Shown piece after piece: positions 54,548 to 63,907 of a stretch of DNA of 64,000 nt (positions are counted from its first letter, which is position 1; every line of letters starts with the position of its first letter). The notes under the pieces were generated by a model. That model was not told the origin of the DNA. It made no database searches and saw nothing but the letters and a program-made list of their open reading frames with translations. The translations under genes were made by a program, and so were the position numbers. Origin of the DNA: Chondrus crispus (lineage: Eukaryota; Rhodophyta; Florideophyceae; Gigartinales; Gigartinaceae); contig NW_005178710.1 of NCBI RefSeq assembly GCF_000350225.1, positions 250,779 through 314,778 of the forward strand, written 5' to 3'.

Positions 54548-55226
54548 TGTGGTATAACTCCTCTCCGCCCTGGGTTGGGTGAGAGGCGGACGCTTTAGCG
54601 AGGGAGCACGCGGCGTGGACGCGACGCGCTAATTGAACCGATCGGACGAGCTCGCGAAAAGGGAGTGGCTCACTGGCCGGTTACGCGCAGTCGCCCCGTG
54701 GTGCGTGAACGGGAGCGACCGGTAACGGGTTAGAAGCCATCGCGCGCGATAGACAACCGAAACGGACGTATATAGGCGCGAAAGGGACGGGGGCGAGCTT
54801 GCCCCAGTTTACTGGTGGGGACGGGTGTCAGGTCTTAACCCCTCAGAGGGACGCCTCGGACACCTGTCCCAGTATACAGTACCTGCCGCCTAGTGCGTAC
54901 CAGATACTGTACGCCATTAAAAAACTAGCGCCTCAATTCCTAATTACCGCGCGGACGCTGCGGCTACACGTGTGTACTACTGTACACACGCGCTGCTTAC
55001 AGACTACCGCACGGATGCCACGTGTGCTAGCGTATACGCGTCATACTGGTAGACTACCGCTTGGCCGACACGTGCACTACTGTACACGTACGCCAGATTA
55101 CGACCGCTCGGCATGCGCGCGCGCTCGCTACACGTGGGCACAGCCGCCCACGTGTATACCGTATAGTGTATACCGTATACGGCCGTCCGATGACCTCCGC
55201 GCGCTCGCGCCGGTCATTATACTACA
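54548..55226 (-). repeat. 5' LTR of element B (679 bp)
   Basis: Same length as 44142-44820; two differences noticed, at about 44266/54672 (T/C) and 44630/55036 (C/T). Inner side borders the primer-binding region, outer side the CGGTT duplication. Confidence 0.97.
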
Positions 55227-55231
55227 CGGTT
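55227..55231. other. Target-site duplication of element B, right copy (CGGTT)
   Basis: Matches 44137-44141 exactly. Confidence 0.95.
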
Positions 55232-57745
55232 CATCACTTCGGATAGCCCGTCCGTTTGCGGGTGGTGACTGGTGTACATGCGGGCCTTCACACCGCATAA
55301 TGCCAGCAGCTCCGTCCAGAATCTGGAAGTGAATTGCGGGTCACGGTCACTCACGATATCGTCTGGTAACCCATGTAACGTAAAAATGTTTGTGAAGAAG
55401 GCCTTGGCACAGTCCGGGGCCGTATCCTTGGTTTTGCAAGGTATAAAATGCACCCTTCTTGAGAGACGATCTACCCATGTTGTTATTGCATCGAAACCGC
55501 TTCCAGTGCGGGGTAATTGCACGATAAAGTCGGTCGAAATGGATCCCCATCTACGCGTCGGTGCTTGTAAAGGTTGTGGAACATTGAAGCGCTTCTGATT
55601 GCTATCTTTGTTCTGCTGACACACTAAGCACCCCTCACAATAGCGCCTCACATCGACTTATGCTTCCAGTGATAACTCGCTACCCGAGCCAATGTTTTAG
55701 CAAACCCAAAGTGCCCTGCCACCCTGCAGTCGTGTGCCAGATTTAGTAGCTCCGGAACGCATTTCCGAGGTACACAAACGCGATCTTTGTAGTACAGGAG
55801 GTCTGCCTTCACACAGAAGTAGGGAAGCAATCGGGTCATGCGATTGGACTCGATGAAGTCTTTGCACCCTTCCCCGGTGAGAGAACTCCACATAGGACTG
55901 AACAGCTGGTCCTTTAAATAATTCTTCTTAAAGTCCATGTTGATAGTTACAACTGAGGCCTCGAAATTTCCAACTTCCAACTTACCTGAAATTACATGTA
56001 GTGCCCTAGAAAGCACGTCCCCGAGGACATGAACCCGACCAGGGCGCAGGCTCATTTTTGTTATTCCGAATTGCCCAAATAATTCCAGCCAACGCGCCTC
56101 CTTCCTGGACAAATTCGGCTTCGTGAAGAAGTAGTTCAAGATTTGGTTGTCCGTGAAAACTTCGAAAGATGCACCCTCCAAGTAGCACCGAAAACGTTTC
56201 AAACAATAAACAAGACCCAACAGTTCTCTCTCGTTAGCTGTACATTTGACCTCTTCATCTGAAAGTTTTCGAGAATAATATGCTATAACTCGCTCCCCTT
56301 TCTCGTCATCTAGCTGTGTTAATGTACCCCCAACAGCGTTCTGGGAGGCATCCACATGACAGCGGAAAGGTTTTGTCCAGTTAGGAGGTACAAGTACAGG
56401 AGCAGACACGAGGGCACCCTTCAGGTCTAGGAACGCATCATCACATTCTGGACCCCATTTCCGAATTCCCATACCCTTCCTCGTGAGGGCTGTTAGAGCT
56501 GTTGCTCTGGCGGAGAAACCCTTCATAAACCGGCGAAATAACTGGAGAAGGCCAATAAAACTTCGCAATTCTGTGAGAGAGGTCGGCTTGGGCCATGTAC
56601 TTATTACTTTTGCTTTAGCTGGATTCACTTTGATACCGTTCCTCCCCACCAGCAATCCAAGAAACTCTGTCTCCACGGTCATGAACTTACACTTCTTCCT
56701 GGCAACGTACAGTTCCTCCGATTTCAGACGAGCAAGGATTGTCTCCAGATGCTGTAGGTGCTCCTCCTCAGTTTTGCTGAACACAAGCAAGTCATCCATG
56801 TAAACCACGAGATATACATCGATGCAGTCCTGGAATATCATGTTCATGAGAGTCTGGAAAGTCGCTGGTGCATTACAGAGACCCATTGGTAACACGAGGT
56901 ACTCAAAGTGACCATACTTCGTCTTGAAAGCAGTCTTCTCAACATCCTCTGGTCGTACTCTGATTTGATGAAATCCAGTCTTCAGGTCCAGCTTTGAGAA
57001 GAACCGAGCCTCCCGTAAACGGTCAAAAATTTCGTCACATCGGGGTAGCGGCGTACTGTTACGTTTCGTTATTCTGTTAAGCCCCCTGTAGTCGACTACT
57101 GCGCGCAATTTACCCGGTTCTTTCACAAGAAATAAGGAAGCTCTAAATGGAGACTTACTGCGACGTATCTTCCCTTTCTTCAGTAAATCAACAACGTATT
57201 CCTTGACGGCCATCAATTCCGCCGGAGATAATTGGAATAATGGCTTGTTAGGGGGCCTTGCTCCGTCTTCAAGTTCTATAGCATGGTCGACAGATCTTCT
57301 CGGGGGGAGACCTGAAGGAAGTTCATGACGGAAAACTGTTGAATATTTGGAAAGGAGGTCGTCAAGCTTCTTACTCCCTTTTGATTCCTTTCCAACCCCT
57401 GAGGCCAAGACGTTGTTGGTCTGCGCTACTTGATATACACAGAAATCCTCCCGACTTCCCTTTTTGCGCAACAGAGACCAAAATTTCTTCACGCCAAGGT
57501 TCGTTACCTGAACCCCTCCGTTATGGACTTTTACGGGCATCTGCGGAAGTGGCTCGCCATCCACAGTAATCTTTGGCAAGCTGTAGTCCACTTCCGGCTT
57601 TGCCTGGATATGCCATGGCATCCCTAACAATACATCATACCGACAATCAGCGACGGCCCAGTTGCTGATATACTGATGTGTCCCGATCTGCAACTTTCCC
57701 TGCACGATAACTTGTGTTGCGAGTTCAGAAGTGTCCAGTGTGTAC
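55227..57745 (-). pseudogene. Element C pol: protease end, reverse transcriptase, RNase H, integrase N-terminal part
   Basis: A stop just upstream (near 57750) and no gag mark the 5' truncation. The remaining protease end reads DVLLGMPWH. Reverse transcriptase: VDYRGLNRITKRNS, VYMDDLLVFSK (YMDD active site). RNase H: CHVDASQNAVGG, NERELLGLVY, FTDNQILNYF. Integrase finger: HDCRVAGHFGF then, after a one-base frameshift near 55650, YCEGCLVC; the core with ISTDFIVQLP (Asp) and VSDRDPQFTSRFW (Asp) reaches HHPQTDGLSEVMNR, where element B is inserted. Apart from that frameshift the 685-codon stretch is open. Confidence 0.9.
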
Positions 57746-58084
57746 CTCTACCGGATAGTCGTTCGAAATAAAGAAAGGGGTACGTAACAAAAATTCAAGA
57801 ATAAAAAGGGTACTTGGCAAAAACTCTCCATAACAGCGCGTTATTTTACGGACAACCTTACCAAACCCCGATCCAAATCCTCAAAGTCTCTCAGTTTCTG
57901 CGAATCTCATTCCAACCATACCCCCCAATTTCTGACCTCTTTCCTGCTTTTCTCTCCGTGCCCCAAATTCCCGGAAGGTCCCAGTCCTCTCGCTTGTCTG
58001 GTGGTCTACCCTTCGAAGGGTACAGAATCGCGCAGACAAACCGCAAAACTTGTTCCGCTCTCACCCCTGACCCATGTTTGTTTT
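57746..58084 (+). promoter_or_regulatory. Upstream region of the 58085 gene
   Basis: Boundary between truncated element C and host DNA. AT-rich at first (57765-57810), then pyrimidine-rich leader-like sequence (CTCATTCCAACCATACCCCC). No clear TATA box. Confidence 0.4.
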
Positions 58085-59692
58085 ATGGAAGACGTAGATC
58101 CTTTTCGCGAGTATAGCATTCTCTCTCACAGCTCCTCCAGTGCGCCGCCTCCAGTCCCTCTCCCTGCCTCGGCATTGAAAACCGCAGGGAGCGTCCTTGG
58201 CGGTCTTGCAGAGTACACTGCTTTCCTGTCCAAGCTCGATGCCGCCTTGGGAAGAAACGACAGAGCGCTATGGATAAGAAATGCGCTATACGTCGCGGCC
58301 TTTGAGATCTTGCTGTCTCGGCGAAAGGAGAAGAGAGGAATTACATGCTGGTTTACAGGTCGCAGAGAGCACACCTCTTCCGCCAACCTTCGTAGCACTC
58401 TCGAAAAACATGCCCAAACGTTTGGCTGTAGCATTGCAGAATTATACTTTGCGCTGCATACGGGGGCTATGCATGAAATCGCGAACCACTACGCACCTGG
58501 AGTTGTCAATGGAGTGCTTCGGGACATAGAGAATTTGCTGCTTTCTGCACGCACTAGAGACATCGATTGCTCAACATGGACGGGGATCGTGGACAAAGAG
58601 AGCAAACTAAACCAAGACACGCGGTTCCACGCAGGTCCTGGCTCTGGTTCAGTATCTTATACCATGTCAGGAGCTATACAAGGAGGCCTGACAACAGCCT
58701 TCGATCCTGCTGACGAGGAGGAGGTGTCAAATCTGTACGAGTACTTGTATGGCAAAGATGAACAACGTCCTGTCGCAAGCGATCCCGATCCCGATGCGCG
58801 AATAGTAGCTGTTTCTTATCGTCACTCTGCAAGCAAACCTAGAATGTCGAAGATTTCGTTCACGGCCGTAGCGCTTACGTTGCAGGAGCTTGGAGTAAGA
58901 AAAGTCCAGCTCTGGTTGGATCGGAATGTGGCGAAAAGCGATACAACCTTTTGGGCTCCAAGAGGGTTGCTTCCTTACACGGTCTTACCAGTGCTTATTG
59001 TAAATGACGAAAAGTACGAAAACGGTTCAGATCGCATGTGGATATCGCTCGAAAGGGAGGCCGGCACAGACGGTGGAAGGCTGTTTTATGTTCACGGCAA
59101 ACACACCAAGCGTTCGTTTCTTCCTAACGGCGATGGAAGGCTGGCCGTGGCTGTTGCCATTCTGATGACGAAGTATAATGCGGAAACAGTGAGATACAAA
59201 ACGGAGGAAGTCGACTTGAAGAAATGGGCCCATGATTTCATAAACTCGGCGACCGCAAGAAGTTTTCTCGGGATCGGGGATAGACTTCTGGCCGGCACGA
59301 TCCCACCTGTTACTATTGGGGCAGCCCTAGCGGCTTGTTGCGAAGTGGATCATGACCGGGGGGTGCCCTTCAGGGAGACTTGTGAGAAATATTATAATAT
59401 ATTATATATACATAATAATATAATATATTCCAGACATGCTGAAGTTCAGCTGGGTCGGACGGATGAATATATCCAACAACTGAGCGAGCTACGTAAGCGA
59501 CGAGAGGTTTTCGTTTTACTAGAGGGGAAGACATACCTCGCGCGATGGGGTACGCTTTCAACTCCCCTGGTGTACGACGTCACATTGAGCAAAGCCACTG
59601 GAAGTTCATTGCGAATAGAAGAAATGATGCCGCTTAAGAATTCTGCTGTTGCAAAGAAACACGCAGTTCTCCTTCATGCATGCAGGCACTGA
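58085..59692 (+). CDS. Unrecognised protein (535 aa), single exon
   Basis: ATG at 58085 (MEDVDPFREYS); the longer open frame to 58001 starts with GTG. N-terminal helical domain (residues about 30-160: AEYTAFLSKLDAALGRNDRAL, EILLSRRKEKRG). Residues about 235-320 contain ARIVAVSYRHSASKPRM...VQLWLDRNVAKSD...LLPYTVLPVLIV, an alternating beta/alpha pattern faintly like TIR or Rossmann-type domains, though not a confident match. The C-terminus is charged (QQLSELRKRREVFVLLEG). An AT tract at 59382-59433 lies in frame but looks like a tiny intron (GTGAG...CAG, 52 nt); splicing would lead to an early stop, so I keep it as coding. No signal peptide or membrane span. Soluble host protein of unknown role. 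Confidence 0.65.
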   Translation: MEDVDPFREYSILSHSSSSAPPPVPLPASALKTAGSVLGGLAEYTAFLSKLDAALGRNDRALWIRNALYVAAFEILLSRRKEKRGITCWFTGRREHTSSANLRSTLEKHAQTFGCSIAELYFALHTGAMHEIANHYAPGVVNGVLRDIENLLLSARTRDIDCSTWTGIVDKESKLNQDTRFHAGPGSGSVSYTMSGAIQGGLTTAFDPADEEEVSNLYEYLYGKDEQRPVASDPDPDARIVAVSYRHSASKPRMSKISFTAVALTLQELGVRKVQLWLDRNVAKSDTTFWAPRGLLPYTVLPVLIVNDEKYENGSDRMWISLEREAGTDGGRLFYVHGKHTKRSFLPNGDGRLAVAVAILMTKYNAETVRYKTEEVDLKKWAHDFINSATARSFLGIGDRLLAGTIPPVTIGAALAACCEVDHDRGVPFRETCEKYYNILYIHNNIIYSRHAEVQLGRTDEYIQQLSELRKRREVFVLLEGKTYLARWGTLSTPLVYDVTLSKATGSSLRIEEMMPLKNSAVAKKHAVLLHACRH

Positions 59693-60690
59693 ATGCTCGT
59701 AATTTGATGCCAACGTTTGCATTGGATACGCAGCAGTACCCTAAAAGTTAACCCACGGAAGTCATGTGCCTCTGGCACTGCAGAAAGGACCCGCCTGGTA
59801 CAGTGAGTATGTCGGGAAGCATACGCAAAAATCACAGCGCCGCAACACCCAAGTTCCTTTGGAGATAGTCCCGCTAAGGGGGCCCGGTGCACTTGAATGT
59901 GCAAAACCTCCCCTTCCTGGCAGCGAGACGCTGCTCGTGGGAAGCTCTCGCCCTAGCCTTCATCCCTCCCTCGCCCGTTCCAACACTGTCACGTCAACTC
60001 ACAGCCACCCCGCTATTCCTCTTCATTTTCCCTTCCGCCACGTAAGCCCCGCCATGTCGCTCTCCAGCCTCCTTCCCTTCCTCATTTTCGGTCTCTTCTC
60101 TGCCCCGCAAGAGTCGACGTAGGCACAACTGCTGCGCGAGCTTCTCGCGCTTCTGGACCACTCCCGGGCGCTTCGACTGCCCGTGACCAAATCAAGCGCT
60201 ATCTGAATATGCTCGCTGTGATTGATTGCAAGAGGTGTCCGAGGCGCTCTGTAGTCTATCCCCGGGTCGACTGCAACACTGCGCCGGGAGCCGAAGAATA
60301 TGCCGAGGGAGACAATAAACATGCCGAAGAGGCGAGGAATTTGCCCAGGGAGACAAAAATATTTCGCCGTGCAAGCCTCGGCATTTGATGCCAGGTCCTT
60401 CAGACTATTGCTGCGGACTTTGTTCAATGCCCTTTCATGAACGCAGTGCACTGGACCATCATTTTCGGGAACAACACAATGGCAATGCGTCTCAACAGCC
60501 TTTTGAGAGTAGGCCACCCAACTAATGCAACCCATTGCCGAGCCTTGGAACCCCCCTCCGACAAGCCACCCATAACCGCCAGTCTATTGTCAGGACAGTG
60601 ACCGGCACAACGCATTGGAGGGATAATTGGATGACGATATCTGTCCGAGACGTGGTGTCCTATCAGAATATTGGGTCGGCAGTGCCGGGC
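59693..60690. other. Intergenic region; possible tiny signal-peptide ORF remnant
   Basis: At 60054 an ATG starts a signal-peptide-like stretch (MSLSSLLPFLIFGLFSAPQ) that stops at 60120-60122 and continues in frame with LLRELLALLDHSRALRLPV. Probably a decayed or very short secreted gene. Nothing else recognised. Confidence 0.35.
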
Positions 60691-61308
60691 ACGAAGTGGT
60701 GCCTACACACAACGCATAAACAATGAGCACACTCTATCACAATCTATCAGTACTTTACTACAGCATGTGTATTCGACTAGAAGGACATGCCCGTAGATGG
60801 CAATGCAAAAGAATTGTCATTGTTTGCTGGATATCGCTACTACATATGCTGTACTCTGCACATCCCTCTCCAACTATCTCCTGGCTAGGGGGCACTCCAT
60901 TGTTTATGCGTTGCGCATTGTAGGCACCACTTCACTACAATGACCATACTTCTGCATTGCCATCTACGGGCATGTCCTTCTGGTCGTGTCAAGCATTTCG
61001 GGAAAACAATTTCGTCTGATCTTCATCCTGCGAAAAATGGAGCTTGTTGATTTATTTTGGTTGTCTCGTATTCTTCCCCGGTGTCCGACCGTTGGGTACT
61101 CAGCTACTCTTTAAGTACCATGTTTCTGTGTGAGTAATACTCAAACACTCTCGGCAATGGTTGCTGATAAAATGCAGTAGCCGACCGGTATGATCGGTTT
61201 GATTGCATTTTCGTGCTGTGCATTGTTTTATGACAATGACCGTATTTTCACACTTCTGGTCGTGTCAAGCATTTCGGGAAAACAATTTCGTCTGATCTTC
61301 ATCCGAGA
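60691..61308. repeat. Mosaic of inverted and direct repeat modules
   Basis: Module a (GAAGTGGTGCCTACA...ACGCATAAACAATG) at about 60692-60726 recurs inverted at about 60891-60938. Module b (GAAGGACATGCCCGTAGATG, extended to GGCAATGCA) at 60779-60807 recurs inverted at about 60953-60981. Module c (GGTCGTGTCAAGCATTTCGG onward, about 47 bases) at 60981-61027 recurs directly at 61257-61303. The order a-b-a'-b' is not a simple hairpin, so several small elements probably overlap. Confidence 0.75.
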
Positions 61309-61360
61309 AATTCGCATACAGTGTTATTAACATTATTTTGCGGGAACTGGGTTTGCTGTG

Positions 61361-61401
61361 CAGTAATCTATCAGTTCTTGCCAAGAACTGATAGATTACT
61401 G
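61361..61401. repeat. Perfect 20 bp inverted repeat with 1 bp spacer
   Basis: CAGTAATCTATCAGTTCTTG (61361-61380), C, then the exact reverse complement (61382-61401). A close match to part of the arm (ATCTATCAGTACTTTACT) occurs near 60741. Possible transposon footprint or cruciform. Confidence 0.92.
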
Positions 61402-61601
61402 TATAGCAGGCAAGAACTTCTTGCTATGTGTATTCGACTAGCGATGAGGAGGATCGGTTTGGGTTCAAAACCTCAAAACCCTCCAATGCATGATTACGGT
61501 ACCGACGCTGTGTGTGCTTCAGATATTGGCATGACATGGCATGACAGTGGCTCTGTTTAGATGTCTTGAGTCGGACGTACCCGTTCTGTCCGACTGACAT
61601 C

Positions 61602-61608
61602 TATATAA
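61602..61608 (+). promoter_or_regulatory. TATA box of the Cys-rich protein gene
   Basis: TATATAA 65 bases ahead of the ATG at 61673, in otherwise GC-balanced sequence. Spacing suits a short 5' leader. Confidence 0.6.
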
Positions 61609-61672
61609 CGCCGCTTCTCCGGCTTGACAGACAATCACCGACAGCATCTCGAACAACCCTACCCACTCAAAA

Positions 61673-63451
61673 ATGTCGGTCTGCCCTGCCCTTGCACTCT
61701 TCTTTGTTTCTTTTATCATCGCCTCGGCACAATCCACCTCCAATAACTGTGATAGAGGCTTTTTCTTCAACGGTACACGGTGCCGAGAATGCCCGGCCGG
61801 CACCTATCAGGATGAACGCCGTGCCGGCAGTTGTAAGAAATGTCCCCCTGGAACGTTCAGCGAAATACCCGGGATGGTTGGAATCGATTTATGTCTTCCG
61901 TGTCCTGCCGGGACGTTTTTGACAAAACGGGGAAACCCGTCCGAAGCTAATTGCATCAAATGCCCTCCCGGCCAGTCTTCCGTACGAGGTTCGATCTCTT
62001 GCGCTCGCTGCAATCCTGGCACTTTTCTTGTCGCAAGAAGAGATCGCTTAGAATGGAACCGAAGAAGACCGACTTGCAGAAATTGCCCTATGAACACGTT
62101 CAGTGCCATGCCTAATGCTAAAAAATGTACGCCGTGTCCGATATCTCTTGTGAGCACTGAAGGAAAAGCGATATGCACCAAATGCAGACCAGGATTTCGT
62201 TTAACCATAGAAGATCTTCCCGGTAGGAGATGTGTGAGGTGCAACTCCTTCAAAGTCAGTGATGGAACTACGCCTTGTCTGCGGTGCCCTCCCGGGTTTT
62301 TCAATAGACGGTCTGTAGGCGCCTCCACTTGTAGGCCATGTCCCCCGGGAACAACGTCATCACAGAATGGCGACAAGTGTGAAAAATGCCTTGCAGGCAG
62401 CGTTAGAGGAACTGGATCACCGTTCTGTCTTCCACGAGACACTCCCTGCCCGGAGAACTACTTTCTCAACGGCGCGAACGCATGCCAGACGTGCAGTAAA
62501 AGCGAGCGTTTTGACGAAAAGACCAAGAAATGCATTTCATGTGGCCGAAACATGGAGAGCAAAGGCGGCCTTTCCCAAATATGCGAAAAGTGCCCCTCCG
62601 ATCGCGTTTCGGGCAGAAATGGTTGTGTCTGCAAACCGGGATTGGCCATCGACCGAGATGGATCGTGCTTTCGTTGTCCAGCTGGTCAAATATGGGATGG
62701 GGACTTCTGCAGGGAATGTGATGGCCTGTTTGAAATTGTCCCTCCAGGTTCGCTTTCCTGCTCCGAGTGTCCGCCAGGCACAGTTCCATCTTTTCCGTTT
62801 GCTCGTTGTGAGACCTGTCCAAACGGCACACGGCCCTCAATGGATATCGGCTTTAACTCCAAATTGACTGCAAGGTGCGTTGATGTTAAGACTGGGTGCC
62901 GCCCCGGGTTCCTCCGCAATCTTCTTGACGGAAACTTTCGGGATTGCCACCCCGCATCCTGCCCACCTGGGACAGTAGAACAACTCGTCAACTTTGGTTT
63001 TTCCGACAGGACACGCATCTGTCACGACTGTCTTCGTGGTGAGTTCTTCAATCGCGTTAAATGTAAACGTTGTCCAGGGAATGCAGTCAGTCCTGGAGGT
63101 CTTGTCAACAGCTGTCAACGGTGTCCTCGGGGGATGGAGCCGGATCCCGAAGATCTAAGTCGATGTGCTTGCCTCTCCACGTTCTCAGAAGCAAGGGGAA
63201 TGGTAAACGGGATTTGCGCGCCATGCCCGAAAGGAATGTTTGGCTTCCTTCTTAGTGAGCTTGGGTGTCGCAAGTGCCCGTCCGGTCTAGTATCAGCGAG
63301 GAGGGGAGCTTTCGAATGCAAGCTTTGTCCCATTGGGTCAGTTGCAAACAAGAATCAGACTGGCTGCGAAGAATGCGTCTCCGGGACGACAAGCTTTGGA
63401 GTCGGCGAAACGACTTGTGTTGCTGTCGGATCTTTGAAGAATCGCAAGTAA
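61673..63451 (+). CDS. Secreted Cys-rich repeat protein, ephrin-receptor/TNFR-like modules (592 aa)
   Basis: Intact single-exon gene. Signal peptide MSVCPALALFFVSFIIASAQ, then some eleven Cys-rich modules built on CPPGTFS/CxxCPAGTF patterns (for example CRECPAGTYQDERRAGSCKKC), as in ephrin-receptor-like (GCC2/GCC3) and TNFR-type repeats that form small disulphide-bonded, ligand-binding units. No C-terminal membrane span is visible (end TTCVAVGSLKNRK), so it is probably secreted or cell-wall associated. A TATA box stands 65 bases upstream. Composition is normal and the frame undisturbed, unlike the surrounding remnants. A membrane-bound form from alternative 3' exons cannot be excluded. Confidence 0.85.
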   Translation: MSVCPALALFFVSFIIASAQSTSNNCDRGFFFNGTRCRECPAGTYQDERRAGSCKKCPPGTFSEIPGMVGIDLCLPCPAGTFLTKRGNPSEANCIKCPPGQSSVRGSISCARCNPGTFLVARRDRLEWNRRRPTCRNCPMNTFSAMPNAKKCTPCPISLVSTEGKAICTKCRPGFRLTIEDLPGRRCVRCNSFKVSDGTTPCLRCPPGFFNRRSVGASTCRPCPPGTTSSQNGDKCEKCLAGSVRGTGSPFCLPRDTPCPENYFLNGANACQTCSKSERFDEKTKKCISCGRNMESKGGLSQICEKCPSDRVSGRNGCVCKPGLAIDRDGSCFRCPAGQIWDGDFCRECDGLFEIVPPGSLSCSECPPGTVPSFPFARCETCPNGTRPSMDIGFNSKLTARCVDVKTGCRPGFLRNLLDGNFRDCHPASCPPGTVEQLVNFGFSDRTRICHDCLRGEFFNRVKCKRCPGNAVSPGGLVNSCQRCPRGMEPDPEDLSRCACLSTFSEARGMVNGICAPCPKGMFGFLLSELGCRKCPSGLVSARRGAFECKLCPIGSVANKNQTGCEECVSGTTSFGVGETTCVAVGSLKNRK

Positions 63452-63493
63452 ACGTATAACTTTGCGTGTGAAGCCAGGAGAAGAGGGCCGCAA
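63452..63493. other. Short convergent intergenic spacer
   Basis: About 40 bases between the Cys-rich gene stop and the opposite-strand frame. Contains AATAAA (about 63510, plus strand, just inside) as a possible polyadenylation signal. Confidence 0.35.
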
Positions 63494-63907
63494 CTAATCT
63501 AAACGTGGAATAAACATAAAGTTATATACGGCGCCCTCGCCGCCTTGGCGCCGGCACAGCTGCCTTCCAAACGCCTTGTAAAACGCCTCCAGCAACACAT
63601 GCCGCTCCCCACCCCGCAGCCTCCTCAGCTGCAAGACGGCAGGCACGGGCAGCCCATACGGGTCATCCTTCTCCGCGCAACGCCCCAGGTCGTCTGCGAC
63701 AGCCTCCCTCGCGGCGTGCCTGCTCGATGGCCGCGCGCGAGATGTCCGGGCGGACGACAGGTGGGCGTCGTAGCGGCGCGTGGACAGGTGCAAGGGGCGC
63801 TTGAGAGACTCGGAGGTGCGGCGTAGGCGGGCGCTGGGCTGAAGGGCAGAGCGGGCAAAGACAGGGTTCGCGTCAGGTGGGTGGCGTGAGCGAGCGCCTC
63901 CTCGCGG
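63494..63907 (-). CDS. Possible 3' end of a minus-strand gene at the window edge
   Basis: A frame open from about 63907 to the TAG at 63496-63494 reads SLKRPLHLSTRRYDAHLSS, then a Leu/Arg-rich helix (VLQLRRLRGGERHVLLEAFYKAF). An in-frame TAG at 63910-63908 follows MASQRRHPVLPTSPSPDPV, whose ATG is at about 63967. Either the gene starts further right and is spliced in, or the TAG marks decay. Not recognised. Confidence 0.35.
   Translation of the reverse strand, partial: PRGGARSRHPPDANPVFARSALQPSARLRRTSESLKRPLHLSTRRYDAHLSSARTSRARPSSRHAAREAVADDLGRCAEKDDPYGLPVPAVLQLRRLRGGERHVLLEAFYKAFGRQLCRRQGGEGAVYNFMFIPRLD

Larger units (their letters stand above)
44142..55226 (-). mobile_element. Full-length Ty3/gypsy chromovirus 'element B' (11,085 bp) with antisense gene
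   Basis: Two 679 bp LTRs (two differences by eye) with TG...CA ends and a perfect CGGTT duplication. On the minus strand: 5' LTR (54548-55226), primer-binding region (TGGTACTCTTGTGG two bases after the LTR; cognate tRNA not identified), gag, pol, then an 830 aa gene on the plus strand, polypurine tract and 3' LTR (44142-44820). LTR near-identity means a recent insertion, yet pol has three stops plus a frameshift. It sits in the integrase of element C. Confidence 0.96.
43039..57745 (-). mobile_element. Ty3/gypsy chromovirus 'element C', 5'-truncated and split by element B
   Basis: On the minus strand it begins inside the protease at about 57745 and runs through reverse transcriptase, RNase H and integrase to 55227. 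There it is interrupted by the 11,085 bp element B plus a duplicated CGGTT, and resumes at 44141 with the rest of the integrase and a chromodomain to 43356, then a polypurine tract and a 187 bp 3' LTR (43039-43225). No gag or 5' LTR is visible above 57745. It is a different lineage from A/B. Confidence 0.85.
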
